DNA from: JACCZR01 sp963844805
Lineage (GTDB): Bacteria; Actinomycetota; Thermoleophilia; Solirubrobacterales; Thermoleophilaceae
Assembly (NCBI GenBank): GCA_963844805.1
Contig: CAWJPU010000002.1
Span: 1 to 64,000, forward strand
Length of the DNA stretch: 64,000 nucleotides
Direction of reading: 5' to 3'
Within the stretch, counting starts at the first letter, position 1. Each line of letters begins with the position of its first letter. The notes below the pieces were generated by a model. It was not told where the DNA came from, made no database searches, and saw only the letters and a program-made list of their open reading frames with translations. Of this stretch, positions 1-7,885 are shown in pieces. The position numbers and the translations under genes are program-made.

Positions 1-569
1 CGGTGGGGGAGAGCTTCCGCTTCGGCCAGAAGGCAAAGGGCACGCCCGAGTTCCTGGCCTCCCACGACGAGTTCGAGACCCATGTCGTCCCGATGGTGGA
101 GGTGGAGGGCGAGAGCGTGTCCTCGACCCAGATCCGCGGGCTGGTGGCCGCCGGCGAGGTTGACCAGGCCGCGCGATTCCTGGGCGGGCCGTTCCTGATG
201 GAGGGCGAGGTGGTCCCCGGCGACCGGCGCGGGCGCGAGCTGGGCGTGCCCACCGCCAACATCGTCCCCGACGACCGCCTGGTGGCCCCCGGGCACGGGG
301 TCTACGCCGCGTGGGCGCACGGCCATCCGGCCGCGGTGAACGTGGGCGTCAGGCCCACCTTCGAGGCCGGCCGCGGCCTGCTGGTGGAGAGCCATCTGAT
401 CGACTTCGAGGGCGATCTGTACGGGGAGACGATGCGGGTTGCGTTCGTGGAGCGGATGCGCGGAGAGCGGCGTTTCGAGTCGCCCCAGGCGCTGGTCGAG
501 CAGATGTGGAAGGACGTCGAGCAGGCCCGGGAGATATGTCGGGCCGCTGCTACCGTCTCCCGCCGATGA
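1..569 (+). CDS. ribF: Bifunctional riboflavin kinase/FAD synthetase, 3' part
   Basis: This is the C-terminal part of RibF, which phosphorylates riboflavin to FMN and adenylylates FMN to FAD. The gene runs off the left edge; about 188 residues remain of a protein usually near 310. The end of the FAD-synthetase domain is visible (FRFG near the edge, then SSTQIR), followed by the flavokinase domain with GRELGVPTANI and VNVGVRPTFE, which carry the Mg/ATP-binding Thr-Asn and the catalytic Glu. The stop overlaps the ATG of rpsO. The ribF-rpsO-pnp order is common in bacteria. The visible part shows no frameshift. Confidence 0.93.
   Translation, partial: VGESFRFGQKAKGTPEFLASHDEFETHVVPMVEVEGESVSSTQIRGLVAAGEVDQAARFLGGPFLMEGEVVPGDRRGRELGVPTANIVPDDRLVAPGHGVYAAWAHGHPAAVNVGVRPTFEAGRGLLVESHLIDFEGDLYGETMRVAFVERMRGERRFESPQALVEQMWKDVEQAREICRAAATVSRR
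551..556 (+). promoter_or_regulatory. Possible -10 box of rpsO inside ribF
   Basis: TACCGT lies 9 nt before the rpsO ATG, inside the 3' end of ribF. It fits the TANNNT-close-to-start pattern seen at other genes here and would give an mRNA with almost no leader. The call rests only on the hexamer and its spacing. Confidence 0.3.
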
Positions 570-834
570 CCCTGACCGTCGAGGCCAAGCAGGAGATCGT
601 CGCCAGCACGGGCGCGACCCCCAGGACACCGGCTCCACCGAGGTCCAGGTCGCCTTGCTCACGGCGCGGATCAACGAGCTCACCGAGCACCTGCGCGAGC
701 ACAAGCGCGACCACCACTCGCGCCGCGGCCTGTTGATGCTGGTGGGCAAGCGCCGCCGCCTCCTGAAGTACCTGTCGCGGACGGATATCGACCGCTACCG
801 CGCCCTCATCGCCGAGCTCGGTCTCAGGCGCTAG
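566..834 (+). CDS. rpsO: 30S ribosomal protein S15 (frameshifted)
   Basis: S15 binds 16S rRNA in the small subunit platform. The ATG at 566 opens MTLTVEAKQEIVASTG. The frame then breaks near 608-613, and the rest of the family signature continues one frame over: DTGSTEVQVALLT, HKRDHHSRRGLL, VGKRRRLLKYL, ending at the TAG at 832. Restoring one base in the short G run gives a full-length protein of about 89 residues. S15 is widely conserved and normally present, so a sequence error is much more likely than a pseudogene. It lies between ribF and a peroxiredoxin; pnp follows about 1.9 kb downstream. Confidence 0.92.
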
Positions 835-837
835 CCA

Positions 838-1352
838 TGATCGAGGCGGGCGCCAGGCGCCTGACTTCACCCTTCCCGACCAGGACGGGAACGAGGTGTC
901 GCTGGCCGGCCTCAGGGGCCGGCGAGTGGTGCTGGTCTTCTACCCGTCCGACTTCTCGCCGGTCTGCACCGACCAGCTGAACGTCTACCAGGAGGTGGTG
1001 GGCGAGCTGAGGACGCGGGGGCCAAGCTGCTGGGCGTCTCGGTCGACTCCGCCTGGACCACAAGGCCTTCCGGGAACACCTCGGCGTCTCGATCCCGCTG
1101 CTGGCCGACTTCCACCCCAAGGGCGAGGTGGCCAAGGCGTACGGTGTCTGGGTCGACGACTACGGCGTAAGCGCCCGGGCGCTGGTGATGGTCGGCCCCG
1201 ACGGCACCGTCGAATGGTCCTATCGCTCGCCCTCACCGCTGGAGATTCCCGGCGCCAACCTCATCTTCGACGCCCTGGAGGCGGTCTCGGCGCCCTCGCC
1301 GGGCGAGTCGGGCGCATCGGGCGCATCGGGCGTCCCTTCGGCGAGGCCGTAG
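838..1352 (+). CDS. Peroxiredoxin, AhpC/TSA (Bcp-like), three frameshifts
   Basis: A thiol peroxidase that reduces H2O2 and organic peroxides in the cytosol. The peroxidatic motif is FYPSDFSPVCTDQL, with the catalytic Cys near residue 46; no clear resolving Cys is seen. Conserved pieces occur in order in three frames: the N-terminal DFTLPDQDG block, LAGLRGRRVVLVFYP, GVSVDSAW, and finally KAYGVWVDDYGVSARALVM. Single missing bases near 858-862, 1013-1022 and about 1069 reconcile them into one protein of about 171 residues. Three lesions in one gene, all in G/C runs, point to sequencing error. The C-terminus carries a short Gly/Ala/Ser repeat. Confidence 0.88.
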
Positions 1353-1361
1353 GCGGATTCA

Positions 1362-1413
1362 GGCAACCGGTTGCACCCTGTGCAAGCGGTTGAGCCGGTG
1401 CACGCGGGTTGCC
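1362..1413. terminator. Hairpin-rich gap after the peroxiredoxin
   Basis: GGCAACC at 1362-1368 pairs with GGTTGCC at 1407-1413, and the 12-nt palindrome GCAACCGGTTGC starts at 1363. The element sits between the peroxiredoxin stop and the next gene. There is no U-tract, so a terminator role is only suggested by position. Confidence 0.35.
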
Positions 1414-1457
1414 GATTACCGCCAGCGGTCCGCAGCGGGGGCGCCCCACCGCGGCCG

Positions 1458-1463
1458 TAGGGT
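1458..1463 (+). promoter_or_regulatory. -10 box TAGGGT for a leaderless start
   Basis: TAGGGT ends 6 nt before the GTG at 1470, the same spacing as at dapA and at the 37.5-kb cyclase. It supports the chosen start of the DsbA-like gene. Confidence 0.45.
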
Positions 1464-1469
1464 GCGGAT

Positions 1470-1974
1470 GTGGCCGACCAGCCCTGGACCAGCGCCGGCC
1501 CGCCTGAGCCGGGCCCGGACGACCACCGGCGCGGCGACGGCCCGCTGGTGGTGGAGTACGCCGACTTCGAGTGCCACCACTGCGCGCTCGCCCACCTCGG
1601 GCTACGCGAGCGGCCGGTGACGCGGGTGTTCCGCCACTTCCCGGTCAAGTCCAAGCACCCCGGGCCCGCGTGCTGGCCCACGCGGCCGAGGCCGCCGCCT
1701 GCAGGGGCGCTTCTGGGAGATGCACGACCTCTGCTGGAGGATCAGGCCCACCTCGACGACCCGCACCTGTGGGAGCGGGCCGAGCGCCTGGGCCTGGACC
1801 TCGACCGCTTCGAGGCGACCGCCGCTCGGAGGCAATCGCCGAGCGGGTGGAGCGCGACTTCCGCTCCGGGATCCGGGCGGGGGTGACCAGCACGCCCGCG
1901 TTCTTCGTCGAGGGCCCCGCGGGCTCTTGCGCGCGCCCGCTCCGGGTAGATACTCGCCCGAAGCCACTGTCTAG
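1470..1974 (+). CDS. DsbA-like thioredoxin-fold oxidoreductase (frameshifted)
   Basis: A DSBA/thioredoxin-fold protein. The active site is in VVEYADFECHHCALAH (CxxC, residues about 34-37), followed by TRVFRHFPV, FWEMHDL, the AERLGLDLDRFEA helix and the cis-Pro motif TPAFFVEG. These blocks are spread over three frames, with breaks near 1660-1720, 1730, 1830 and 1930. The end chosen, RYSPEATV, matches the family's usual YTPEAL-type tail. No signal peptide is obvious, so a cytosolic location is possible. DsbA-like proteins of this short type are common in Actinomycetota; the substrate is unknown. Confidence 0.78.
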
Positions 1975-1986
1975 CGCGGGAGAGAC

Positions 1987-2613
1987 ATGAGCACAGGCAT
2001 GAGCAGGTGGGCGCCCCTGACCGGGGCGGCCTTCTTCGTACTGGCGATCGCCTCGTTCGCGGTCACCGGAGAGACCCCTGACACCGACGACCCGGTGCGG
2101 GAGATCGTCCGGTTCTACGTGGACAACGAGGACTCGGTCGTCGTGGCAGCCATCCTCGCCACCCTCGCGGCGAGCTTCTTCGTGTTCTTCGCCGGGGTGG
2201 TGCGACGGGTGCTGCGCGACGCAGAAGGGCCCGGAGGCATCCTGTCGGCGGTGGCATTCGGCGGCGCGATCATCTTCGCCGGGGGCATCGCGCTCGACTC
2301 CACGATCAGCTTCGCGCTCGCCGACACGGCCAACAAGCTCCAGCCGGTCGGGGTGCAGGCGCTGAGCGCGCTCTACAGCTCCGACTTCCTGGTCTTCATC
2401 CTGGGCCTGCAGATCTTCCTTCTCGCGACAGGGATCTCCGTGGTGCGCCACGGCGCAATGCCGGCGTGGATCGGCTGGATCGCGATCGTGCTGGGAGTGC
2501 TAGCGGTGACGCCGATCGGGTTCTTCGCCTTCCTGGTCGCCGGGATCTTGATCCTCATCATCAGCGTGCTGCTCACCGTGCGTGCGCACCGGGGGCCGGC
2601 CGCCGCCACTTGA
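1987..2613 (+). CDS. Multi-pass membrane protein, function unknown
   Basis: A 208-residue protein with about six hydrophobic segments (near residues 10-27, 50-72, 85-105, 135-155, 160-180 and 182-200) and short charged loops, ending in a basic tail. It resembles the broad DUF4386-like class of small integral membrane proteins, but no catalytic motif is seen. GGGAGAG before the ATG is a plausible ribosome binding site. A second protein of the same general type lies at 27228-27926. The gene is not frameshifted. Confidence 0.7.
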   Translation: MSTGMSRWAPLTGAAFFVLAIASFAVTGETPDTDDPVREIVRFYVDNEDSVVVAAILATLAASFFVFFAGVVRRVLRDAEGPGGILSAVAFGGAIIFAGGIALDSTISFALADTANKLQPVGVQALSALYSSDFLVFILGLQIFLLATGISVVRHGAMPAWIGWIAIVLGVLAVTPIGFFAFLVAGILILIISVLLTVRAHRGPAAAT

Positions 2614-2663
2614 GGCGTTGCTACGCTCGATCCGACCCCCTACCGGAGAGTCTTAGACAAGTA

Positions 2664-2682
2664 GCCGCCAACCGGAGGCGGC
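2664..2682 (+). promoter_or_regulatory. Stem-loop in the pnp leader
   Basis: GCCGCC and GGCGGC form a short stem with a 7-nt loop just before the GAAAGGA ribosome binding site of pnp. Leader stem-loops take part in pnp autoregulation in other bacteria; that role here is inference from position. Confidence 0.4.
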
Positions 2683-2695
2683 CGAAAGGAAGCAC

Positions 2696-4960
2696 ATGAA
2701 GCCTGAAGCAACCCGCGTCTCTGTCGAGATCGGCGGTAGCGAGATCACTCTCGAGACCGGCAAGCTCGCCAAGCAGGCCAGCGGATCCGTCGTCATCCAG
2801 GCCGGCGACACCATGGTGCTCGGCACCGCCACCGCCGGCAACGAGCGCGACGTGGATTTCCTCCCGCTCACCGTCGACGTCGAGGAGCGCATGTACGCCG
2901 CGGGCAAGATCCCCGGCTCGTTCTTCCGTCGCGAGGGCAGGGCCGGAGAGAAGGCCACGCTCACCGCGCGCATGATCGACCGTCCGCTTCGCCCGCTCTT
3001 CCCCAAGGGCTGGCACCGCGAGACCCAGCTGGTGGCGATCCCCATGTCGATCGACCACGAGCACCCCTACGACATCCTCGCCATGAACGCGGCCTCCGCC
3101 GCGCTGGCGGTCTCCGACATCCCGTTCCCCGTGCCGGTCGGCGCCGTGCGCATCGGCCTCAGCGAGGACGGCGACATCCTGGTCAACCCCGAGGAGGAGA
3201 CCCTTCAGGAGGGCTCGCTCGACCTGGTGGTCGCGGGCACCGAGGAGGCCATCCTGATGGTCGAGGCGGGCGCCAACGAGGTCTCCGAGGCGGAGATCCT
3301 CGACGCGCTGGACATCGCCCACGGTGAGATCAAGAAGCTCTGCCAGGCGCAGAACGAGCTGCGCGAGAAGGCCGGCAAGCAAAAGGTCGACATCGCGGCC
3401 CCACAGGTCGACGAGTCGATCCTCTCCGAGACCAAGGAGCGCTTCGGCGACGCTTTGAGCGAGGCCACCCAGGTGGAGGACAAGCTCGAGCGCCAGGATG
3501 CGACCAAGCGCGTGGAGGAGGAGATCCTCGCCGCGCTGGCGCCCGACGAGGACGACGCAGAGCGCCGCAAGGCGGTCCAGCTCGCGTTCGACAAGCTCGA
3601 GAAGGACACGATCCGCCAGCGCATCGCCGTCGACAAGAAGCGCCCCGACGGCCGCAGCGCCGACGAGATCCGCGAGATCTGGATCGAGGTCGGCGTCGCC
3701 CCGCGCACCCACGGCTCGGCCGTGTTCACCCGTGGCCAGACGCAGGCCTTGTCGGTCGCCGCGCTGGGCACCACCCGCGACGAGATGCGTCTCGACACGC
3801 TCGGCCTGGAGACGGCCAAGCGCTACTGGCACCACTACAACTTCCCGCCCTTCTCGGTCGGGGAGGCGGGCTTCATGCGCGGCCCCAAGCGCCGCGACAT
3901 CGGCCACGGAGCGCTCGCCGAGCGCGCCCTGGTGCCCGTGGTGCCCGATCCGGAGGAGTTCCCGTACTCCGTCCGCGTCGTCTCCGACATCCTCGAGTCC
4001 AACGGCTCGAGCTCGATGGCCTCGGTGTGCGGCTCCAGCCTCGCGCTGATGGACGCCGGCGTGCAGATCAAGGCGCCGGTGGCCGGTATCGCCATGGGCC
4101 TGATCAAGGAGGGCGACGACTACATCGTCCTGTCCGACATCGCCGGCGTGGAGGACCACCTGGGCGACATGGACTTCAAGGTCGCGGGCACCGAGAAGGG
4201 CATCACCGCCCTGCAGATGGACATCAAGATCACGGGCGTGACCTTCGACATCCTGCGCGACGCGCTCTCGCAGGCCAAGGAGGGGCGCACCCACATCCTC
4301 GGTGAGATGGCCGACGCGATCGAGGGCCCGCGGCCCGAGCTCTCGCGCCACGCGCCGAGCATCGGCCAGATCCAGATCGACACCGAGAAGATCGGCATGA
4401 TCATCGGCAAGGGCGGCGAGACCATCCGCGCCCTGTCCGAGGAGTTCGAGGCCACGATCGACGTCGACGACGACGGCATCGTCCGCGTGTTCGCCGCCAG
4501 CGGCGAGCAGGGCGACGCCCTGGTGGACCGTATCCGCCAGATGACCAAGGAGGTGGAGGTCGGCGACGAGTTCAGCGGCAAGGTCGTGAAGACCACGACC
4601 TTCGGCGCGTTCGTCGAGCTGGCCAAGGGCACCGACGGCCTGCTGCACATCTCGAACGTCTCGCCCGGCTCGCGGGTGGACACGGTCGAGGACGTGCTCA
4701 ACCGCGGTGACGAGATCGAAGTGAAGGTCGTCGAGGTCGACAAGGAGCGCGGGCGCATCGGGCTGCGCCTCGCCGAGGACCCCGACGTGGCCGGCAAGTC
4801 GGCCGAGGAACTGGCCTCGGTGGGCACGGGCGACAAGGGCCCGCGCGGCGGAGGCGGAGGCGGCCGCGGACGTGACCGCGGCGGCAACGGCCGCGGCGGC
4901 CGGGGCCGCGACGGCGGTGGCCGCGGGCGCGACGCCCGCCGGGACCCCGACCGCGACTAG
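2696..4960 (+). CDS. pnp: Polyribonucleotide nucleotidyltransferase (PNPase)
   Basis: A phosphorolytic 3'-5' exoribonuclease, normally a homotrimer. All domains are present and unbroken: first RNase PH domain with FFRREGR (about residue 78), the helical linker, second RNase PH domain with GPKRRDIGHGALAERAL and the VCGSSLALMDAG block, KH domain with IIGKGGETI (about 568) and an S1 domain (about 622-695). The last ~45 residues are a Gly/Arg/Asp tail with repeated RGG-like units, an unusually long arginine-glycine extension that probably adds nonspecific RNA contacts. Length is 754 residues, typical plus the tail. GAAAGGA precedes the ATG. Confidence 0.98.
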   Translation: MKPEATRVSVEIGGSEITLETGKLAKQASGSVVIQAGDTMVLGTATAGNERDVDFLPLTVDVEERMYAAGKIPGSFFRREGRAGEKATLTARMIDRPLRPLFPKGWHRETQLVAIPMSIDHEHPYDILAMNAASAALAVSDIPFPVPVGAVRIGLSEDGDILVNPEEETLQEGSLDLVVAGTEEAILMVEAGANEVSEAEILDALDIAHGEIKKLCQAQNELREKAGKQKVDIAAPQVDESILSETKERFGDALSEATQVEDKLERQDATKRVEEEILAALAPDEDDAERRKAVQLAFDKLEKDTIRQRIAVDKKRPDGRSADEIREIWIEVGVAPRTHGSAVFTRGQTQALSVAALGTTRDEMRLDTLGLETAKRYWHHYNFPPFSVGEAGFMRGPKRRDIGHGALAERALVPVVPDPEEFPYSVRVVSDILESNGSSSMASVCGSSLALMDAGVQIKAPVAGIAMGLIKEGDDYIVLSDIAGVEDHLGDMDFKVAGTEKGITALQMDIKITGVTFDILRDALSQAKEGRTHILGEMADAIEGPRPELSRHAPSIGQIQIDTEKIGMIIGKGGETIRALSEEFEATIDVDDDGIVRVFAASGEQGDALVDRIRQMTKEVEVGDEFSGKVVKTTTFGAFVELAKGTDGLLHISNVSPGSRVDTVEDVLNRGDEIEVKVVEVDKERGRIGLRLAEDPDVAGKSAEELASVGTGDKGPRGGGGGGRGRDRGGNGRGGRGRDGGGRGRDARRDPDRD

Positions 4961-4971
4961 CGGTCGCCGAC

Positions 4972-6252
4972 TTGGCTGACGCCCCCCAGACCCACGAGAC
5001 AGCGGAGCTCGACTCCGGGCTTCGCGTGGTCACCGAGCGCATGCCCGGCGTGCGCTCGGTGGCGCTCGGGCTGTGGGTGCGCACCGGCTCCCGGGACGAG
5101 GTCATCGAGCAGGCGGGGATCTCGCATTTCCTCGAGCACCTGCTGTTCAAGGGGACCGAGCGCTTCTCCTCGGAGGAGATCGACCAGATCTTCGACGCGA
5201 TGGGCGCCGAGGTAAATGCCGGCACCAGCAAGGAGACGACCTCGGTCTACGCCCGCTGCCTGGACCGCCACGCCGAGCGTGCCCTCGAGGTGATCTCGGA
5301 CATGATGCTGGCGCCCGCCTACCGCGACGTGGACTCCGAGCGCCAGGTGGTGATCGAGGAGATCGCGATGTACGAGGACGAGCCCTCGGACAAGGTGCAC
5401 GACGTGCTGGCCGGCGCGGTCTTCGGCGACCACCCGCTGGGGCGGCCGATCATCGGCTCGGCCGACGTGGTCGGCTCGGTGCCGGTCCCCGACATCGCCG
5501 CCTACCACAGCTCGCGCTACGTAGGCTCGAACCTCGTGCTGGCCGCTGCCGGCAACCTGGAACACGATCAGATCGTGGCCCAGGCCGAGCGCCTGCTCGG
5601 CGGGCACGACGGCAACGCCGGCAACGGCGCGGACCCGGTCAGCTTCGACGGGCCGTCGGTGCGCTTCCACACCAAGGACACCGAGCAGTACCACTTGGCC
5701 CTGGGGGGCCCGGGCCTGGCGCGCGGCGACGACCGCCGATTCGCCCTGCGCGTGCTGGACACGCTTCTGGGCGGCTCGAGCTCGTCCCGGCTGTTCCAGG
5801 AGGTGCGCGAGAAGCGCGGCCTGGCCTACGCCGTCTACTCGTACGCCAGCAGCTTCGTGGACATCGGCCAGGTCGGCGTCTACGTCGGCACCCGCCGCGA
5901 CAACGTCGGCGAGGCGGTGGCGATCATCGGCGACCAGCTGCGCCTGCTGCGCGACGAGCGGATCCCGGCGGACGAGCTCGACCGGGCCAAGGAGAACGTG
6001 AAGGGCCGCACGGTGCTCTCGATGGAGTCCACGCTGGCTCGGATGAACCGGCTCGGGAGCTCGGTGCTGATGGACGTGCCGATCCTCAGCCTTGACGGGC
6101 TGCTGGCCAAGATCGACGCGGTCACCGCGGAGGACGTGGCAGAGCTCGCCCGCACCACCTACGGGCCCGAGCTCATGTCGGCCGCCGGGGTGGGGCCGGA
6201 CGAGTCGGTCTTCCGCGACGCGCTCGCCGGAGCGGAGCTGGCCGCGGCGTGA
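4972..6252 (+). CDS. M16-family zinc peptidase (pitrilysin/processing-peptidase-like)
   Basis: A zinc metallopeptidase with the inverted motif HFLEH (about residues 52-56) and the downstream Glu in IEEIAMYEDEP. The inactive second half carries the R-Y-type pattern around GLAYAVYSY. At 426 residues it is the usual single-chain bacterial PqqL/MPP-like size, with no signal peptide, so it is probably cytosolic. Start is the TTG at 4972, 11 nt after pnp. Its stop overlaps the GTG of dapB by 4 nt. The pnp-M16-dapB order is seen in other Gram-positive bacteria. The substrate is unknown. Confidence 0.93.
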   Translation: MADAPQTHETAELDSGLRVVTERMPGVRSVALGLWVRTGSRDEVIEQAGISHFLEHLLFKGTERFSSEEIDQIFDAMGAEVNAGTSKETTSVYARCLDRHAERALEVISDMMLAPAYRDVDSERQVVIEEIAMYEDEPSDKVHDVLAGAVFGDHPLGRPIIGSADVVGSVPVPDIAAYHSSRYVGSNLVLAAAGNLEHDQIVAQAERLLGGHDGNAGNGADPVSFDGPSVRFHTKDTEQYHLALGGPGLARGDDRRFALRVLDTLLGGSSSSRLFQEVREKRGLAYAVYSYASSFVDIGQVGVYVGTRRDNVGEAVAIIGDQLRLLRDERIPADELDRAKENVKGRTVLSMESTLARMNRLGSSVLMDVPILSLDGLLAKIDAVTAEDVAELARTTYGPELMSAAGVGPDESVFRDALAGAELAAA

Positions 6253-6926
6253 TCTCCGTGGCTGTCTCCGGCGCCGCCGGGCGCATGGGGCAGACCGTCT
6301 GCGCCGCCGTCGAGGGCGCCGACGACATGCAGCTGACCGGTCGCGCGGATCCTTCTCTGGGAACTTCCCTGAGCGAGGTCCTCGGCGACGCCGACGTGGT
6401 GGTCGACTTCACCACCCCCGACAGCGCCCTGGCCAATGCGCGCGAGTGCCTGGAGGCCGGCGTGCACTGCGTGGTGGGGACCACCGGCGCCGACCTCGCC
6501 GAGCTCGAGGGGGTGGGCTCCCTCGCTTCGCAAGGACAGGCGGCCAACCTCTTCTACGCGCCCAACTTCGCCATCGGCGCGGTGCTGATGATGGAGGCGG
6601 CCAAGCTCGCCGCGCCCCACATGCCCGAGTGCGAGATCGTCGAGCTGCACCACCCGGCGAAGCTCGACGCACCGTCGGGCACCGCCATCCGAACGGCCGA
6701 GCTGATCCGCGAGGCCGGGGGCGAGGTGCACGAGCCGATCCACTCGATCCGCCTGCCGGGCCTCGTCGCCCATCAGGAGGTCGTCTTCGGAGGAGAGGGC
6801 CAGACCCTGTCCATCCGCCACGACACCATCTCTCGGGAGTCGTTCATGCCTGGGGTACTGCTCGCGGTCAGGCGGGTGGGCGAGCTCGACCGCCCGCTCG
6901 TGATCGGGCTGGAAAACCTGCTCTAG
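6249..6926 (+). CDS. dapB: 4-hydroxy-tetrahydrodipicolinate reductase
   Basis: Reduces hydroxy-tetrahydrodipicolinate with NAD(P)H in the lysine/DAP pathway. The N-terminal Rossmann motif is VSGAAGRMGQ; the catalytic ELHHPAKLDAPSGTA (His-His and Lys) lies near residue 135. The C-terminal dimerisation segment HDTISRESFMPGVL is typical. Length is 225 residues, slightly short for the family. The GTG start overlaps the upstream peptidase stop. dapA follows about 1 kb downstream, and dapF and dapL lie in the same window. Confidence 0.96.
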   Translation: MISVAVSGAAGRMGQTVCAAVEGADDMQLTGRADPSLGTSLSEVLGDADVVVDFTTPDSALANARECLEAGVHCVVGTTGADLAELEGVGSLASQGQAANLFYAPNFAIGAVLMMEAAKLAAPHMPECEIVELHHPAKLDAPSGTAIRTAELIREAGGEVHEPIHSIRLPGLVAHQEVVFGGEGQTLSIRHDTISRESFMPGVLLAVRRVGELDRPLVIGLENLL

Positions 6927-6946
6927 ACCGCGCCGCCGCTCGGCAG

Positions 6947-7372
6947 TTACGCAGCCGCTTCGCGCGCGGGCTTGCGCAGCGCGCGGGGCACCACGAACCG
7001 GATGCCGGACCGCTCGTCGTCGATCGAGCAGGTCTTGTTGTCGATCAGCCCGTGGCGCTTGCCGTGGGGGACCAGGGTCATCTGGTTGACGTAGCCCCCG
7101 AGACCGCGCTTGCGGGTGATCAGCCACATGCAGCCGGTGTCGCGCAGGCGGGGGCGGTACGCGGCGAAGGCCGCCTCGGCCTCCTCCAGCGTCTGGACCA
7201 GCACGATCGCGGCGTCCAGCTCGCCGGAGCGGACCAGGCCGCGGCCGATCGCCTCCTTGACGTCGCGGCGCAGGCCGGGGCCCACGTCACCGGCGACCTC
7301 GACCCGCTGATCAGGGGCCATGCCCAGCTTCTGGACGGTGCTGCGGTGGCTGTAATCGCGCTCCGTGGCCAT
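6947..7372 (-). CDS. DUF3052 family protein
   Basis: A 141-residue protein matching the DUF3052 family found mainly in Actinomycetota: KLGMAPDQRVEV near the N-terminus, a central segment with ELDAAIVLVQTLEEAEAAF, then TGCMWLITRKRG and the C-terminal WxxxRFVxPR-like block IRFVVPRALRKP. The biochemical role is not established. It is transcribed divergently from the next gene across a 74-bp gap and ends 20 bp from dapB on the opposite strand. No frameshift. Confidence 0.8.
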   Translation of the reverse strand: MATERDYSHRSTVQKLGMAPDQRVEVAGDVGPGLRRDVKEAIGRGLVRSGELDAAIVLVQTLEEAEAAFAAYRPRLRDTGCMWLITRKRGLGGYVNQMTLVPHGKRHGLIDNKTCSIDDERSGIRFVVPRALRKPAREAAA

Positions 7373-7446
7373 CGGACCGACGCATCATTCTACGCGCCAA
7401 ATTCGCTCAGCTATGGTGCGAGCTTCCAGAGGAAAGTGAGAGCCAG
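7373..7446. promoter_or_regulatory. Divergent promoter region
   Basis: The gap between two divergent genes is relatively AT-rich. TAGAAT on the minus strand lies about 14 nt before the DUF3052 start. TATGGT on the plus strand lies upstream of an AGAGGAAAGTGAGAG ribosome binding region for the gene at 7447. Confidence 0.4.
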
Positions 7447-7836
7447 ATGGGGTTCATGGACAAGGCCAAGAAGCTCGCCGACCAGGCGCAGCAGAAGATC
7501 GACGAGGCGCAGCAGAGCTTCAACGACAACCAGCGCCAGCAGGCCGGCGGCGGCACCGGGGGAGCGGTTCAGTACGACGACCACGGCCGCCAGGTCCCCC
7601 AGGAGGGCCAGCAGCCCGCTGCGTCCCCGCCACCGCCGTCGGCTCCGCCCATGCCCGGCACCGAGTCGGCCCCGGCCCAGCCGGCGCCGCCCGCGGCCCC
7701 CGTGGCTCCGCCCGGCGAAGTCGCCACCGGCGCCGAGCCGCCTCCCCAGCCCACCGAGCCGGAGGCCGAGGAGCAGGCGCCGTCGGTGCAGGGCGAGAAC
7801 AACTCGACGCCGGACCCCTTCCGCCCGATCGAATGA
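7447..7836 (+). CDS. Small proline-rich protein, function unknown
   Basis: 129 residues. The first ~30 (MGFMDKAKKLADQAQQKI onward) form a Lys/Gln-rich amphipathic helix, and the remainder is a low-complexity Pro/Ala/Glu region ending in DPFRPIE. No signal peptide or membrane segment. Small proteins that begin with this kind of MGxxDKAKxLADQAQQK helix are common next to lysine genes in Actinomycetota. It lies between DUF3052 and dapA. The function is unknown. Confidence 0.6.
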   Translation: MGFMDKAKKLADQAQQKIDEAQQSFNDNQRQQAGGGTGGAVQYDDHGRQVPQEGQQPAASPPPPSAPPMPGTESAPAQPAPPAAPVAPPGEVATGAEPPPQPTEPEAEEQAPSVQGENNSTPDPFRPIE

Positions 7837-7873
7837 GCGACGGGGCGGGGCTGTAGCCCGCGTACCCCGGTGA

Positions 7874-7879
7874 CATAAT
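7874..7879 (+). promoter_or_regulatory. -10 box of dapA (leaderless)
   Basis: CATAAT (5/6 match to TATAAT) ends exactly 6 nt before the dapA GTG, which would put the transcription start on the start codon itself. No Shine-Dalgarno sequence is present. Confidence 0.6.
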
Positions 7880-7885
7880 CGCCCC

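Noticed and set aside
838..1352. Programmed ribosomal frameshifting in the peroxiredoxin
   Set aside because: Three shifts at different sites, no slippery heptamer or stimulatory structure, and the same lesion type in many other genes.
2621..4648. A 675-codon open frame on the minus strand opposite pnp
   Set aside because: It mirrors the pnp codons, consists of repetitive Leu/Asp/His/Ala low-complexity text and has no family motif; high GC makes long antisense frames common.
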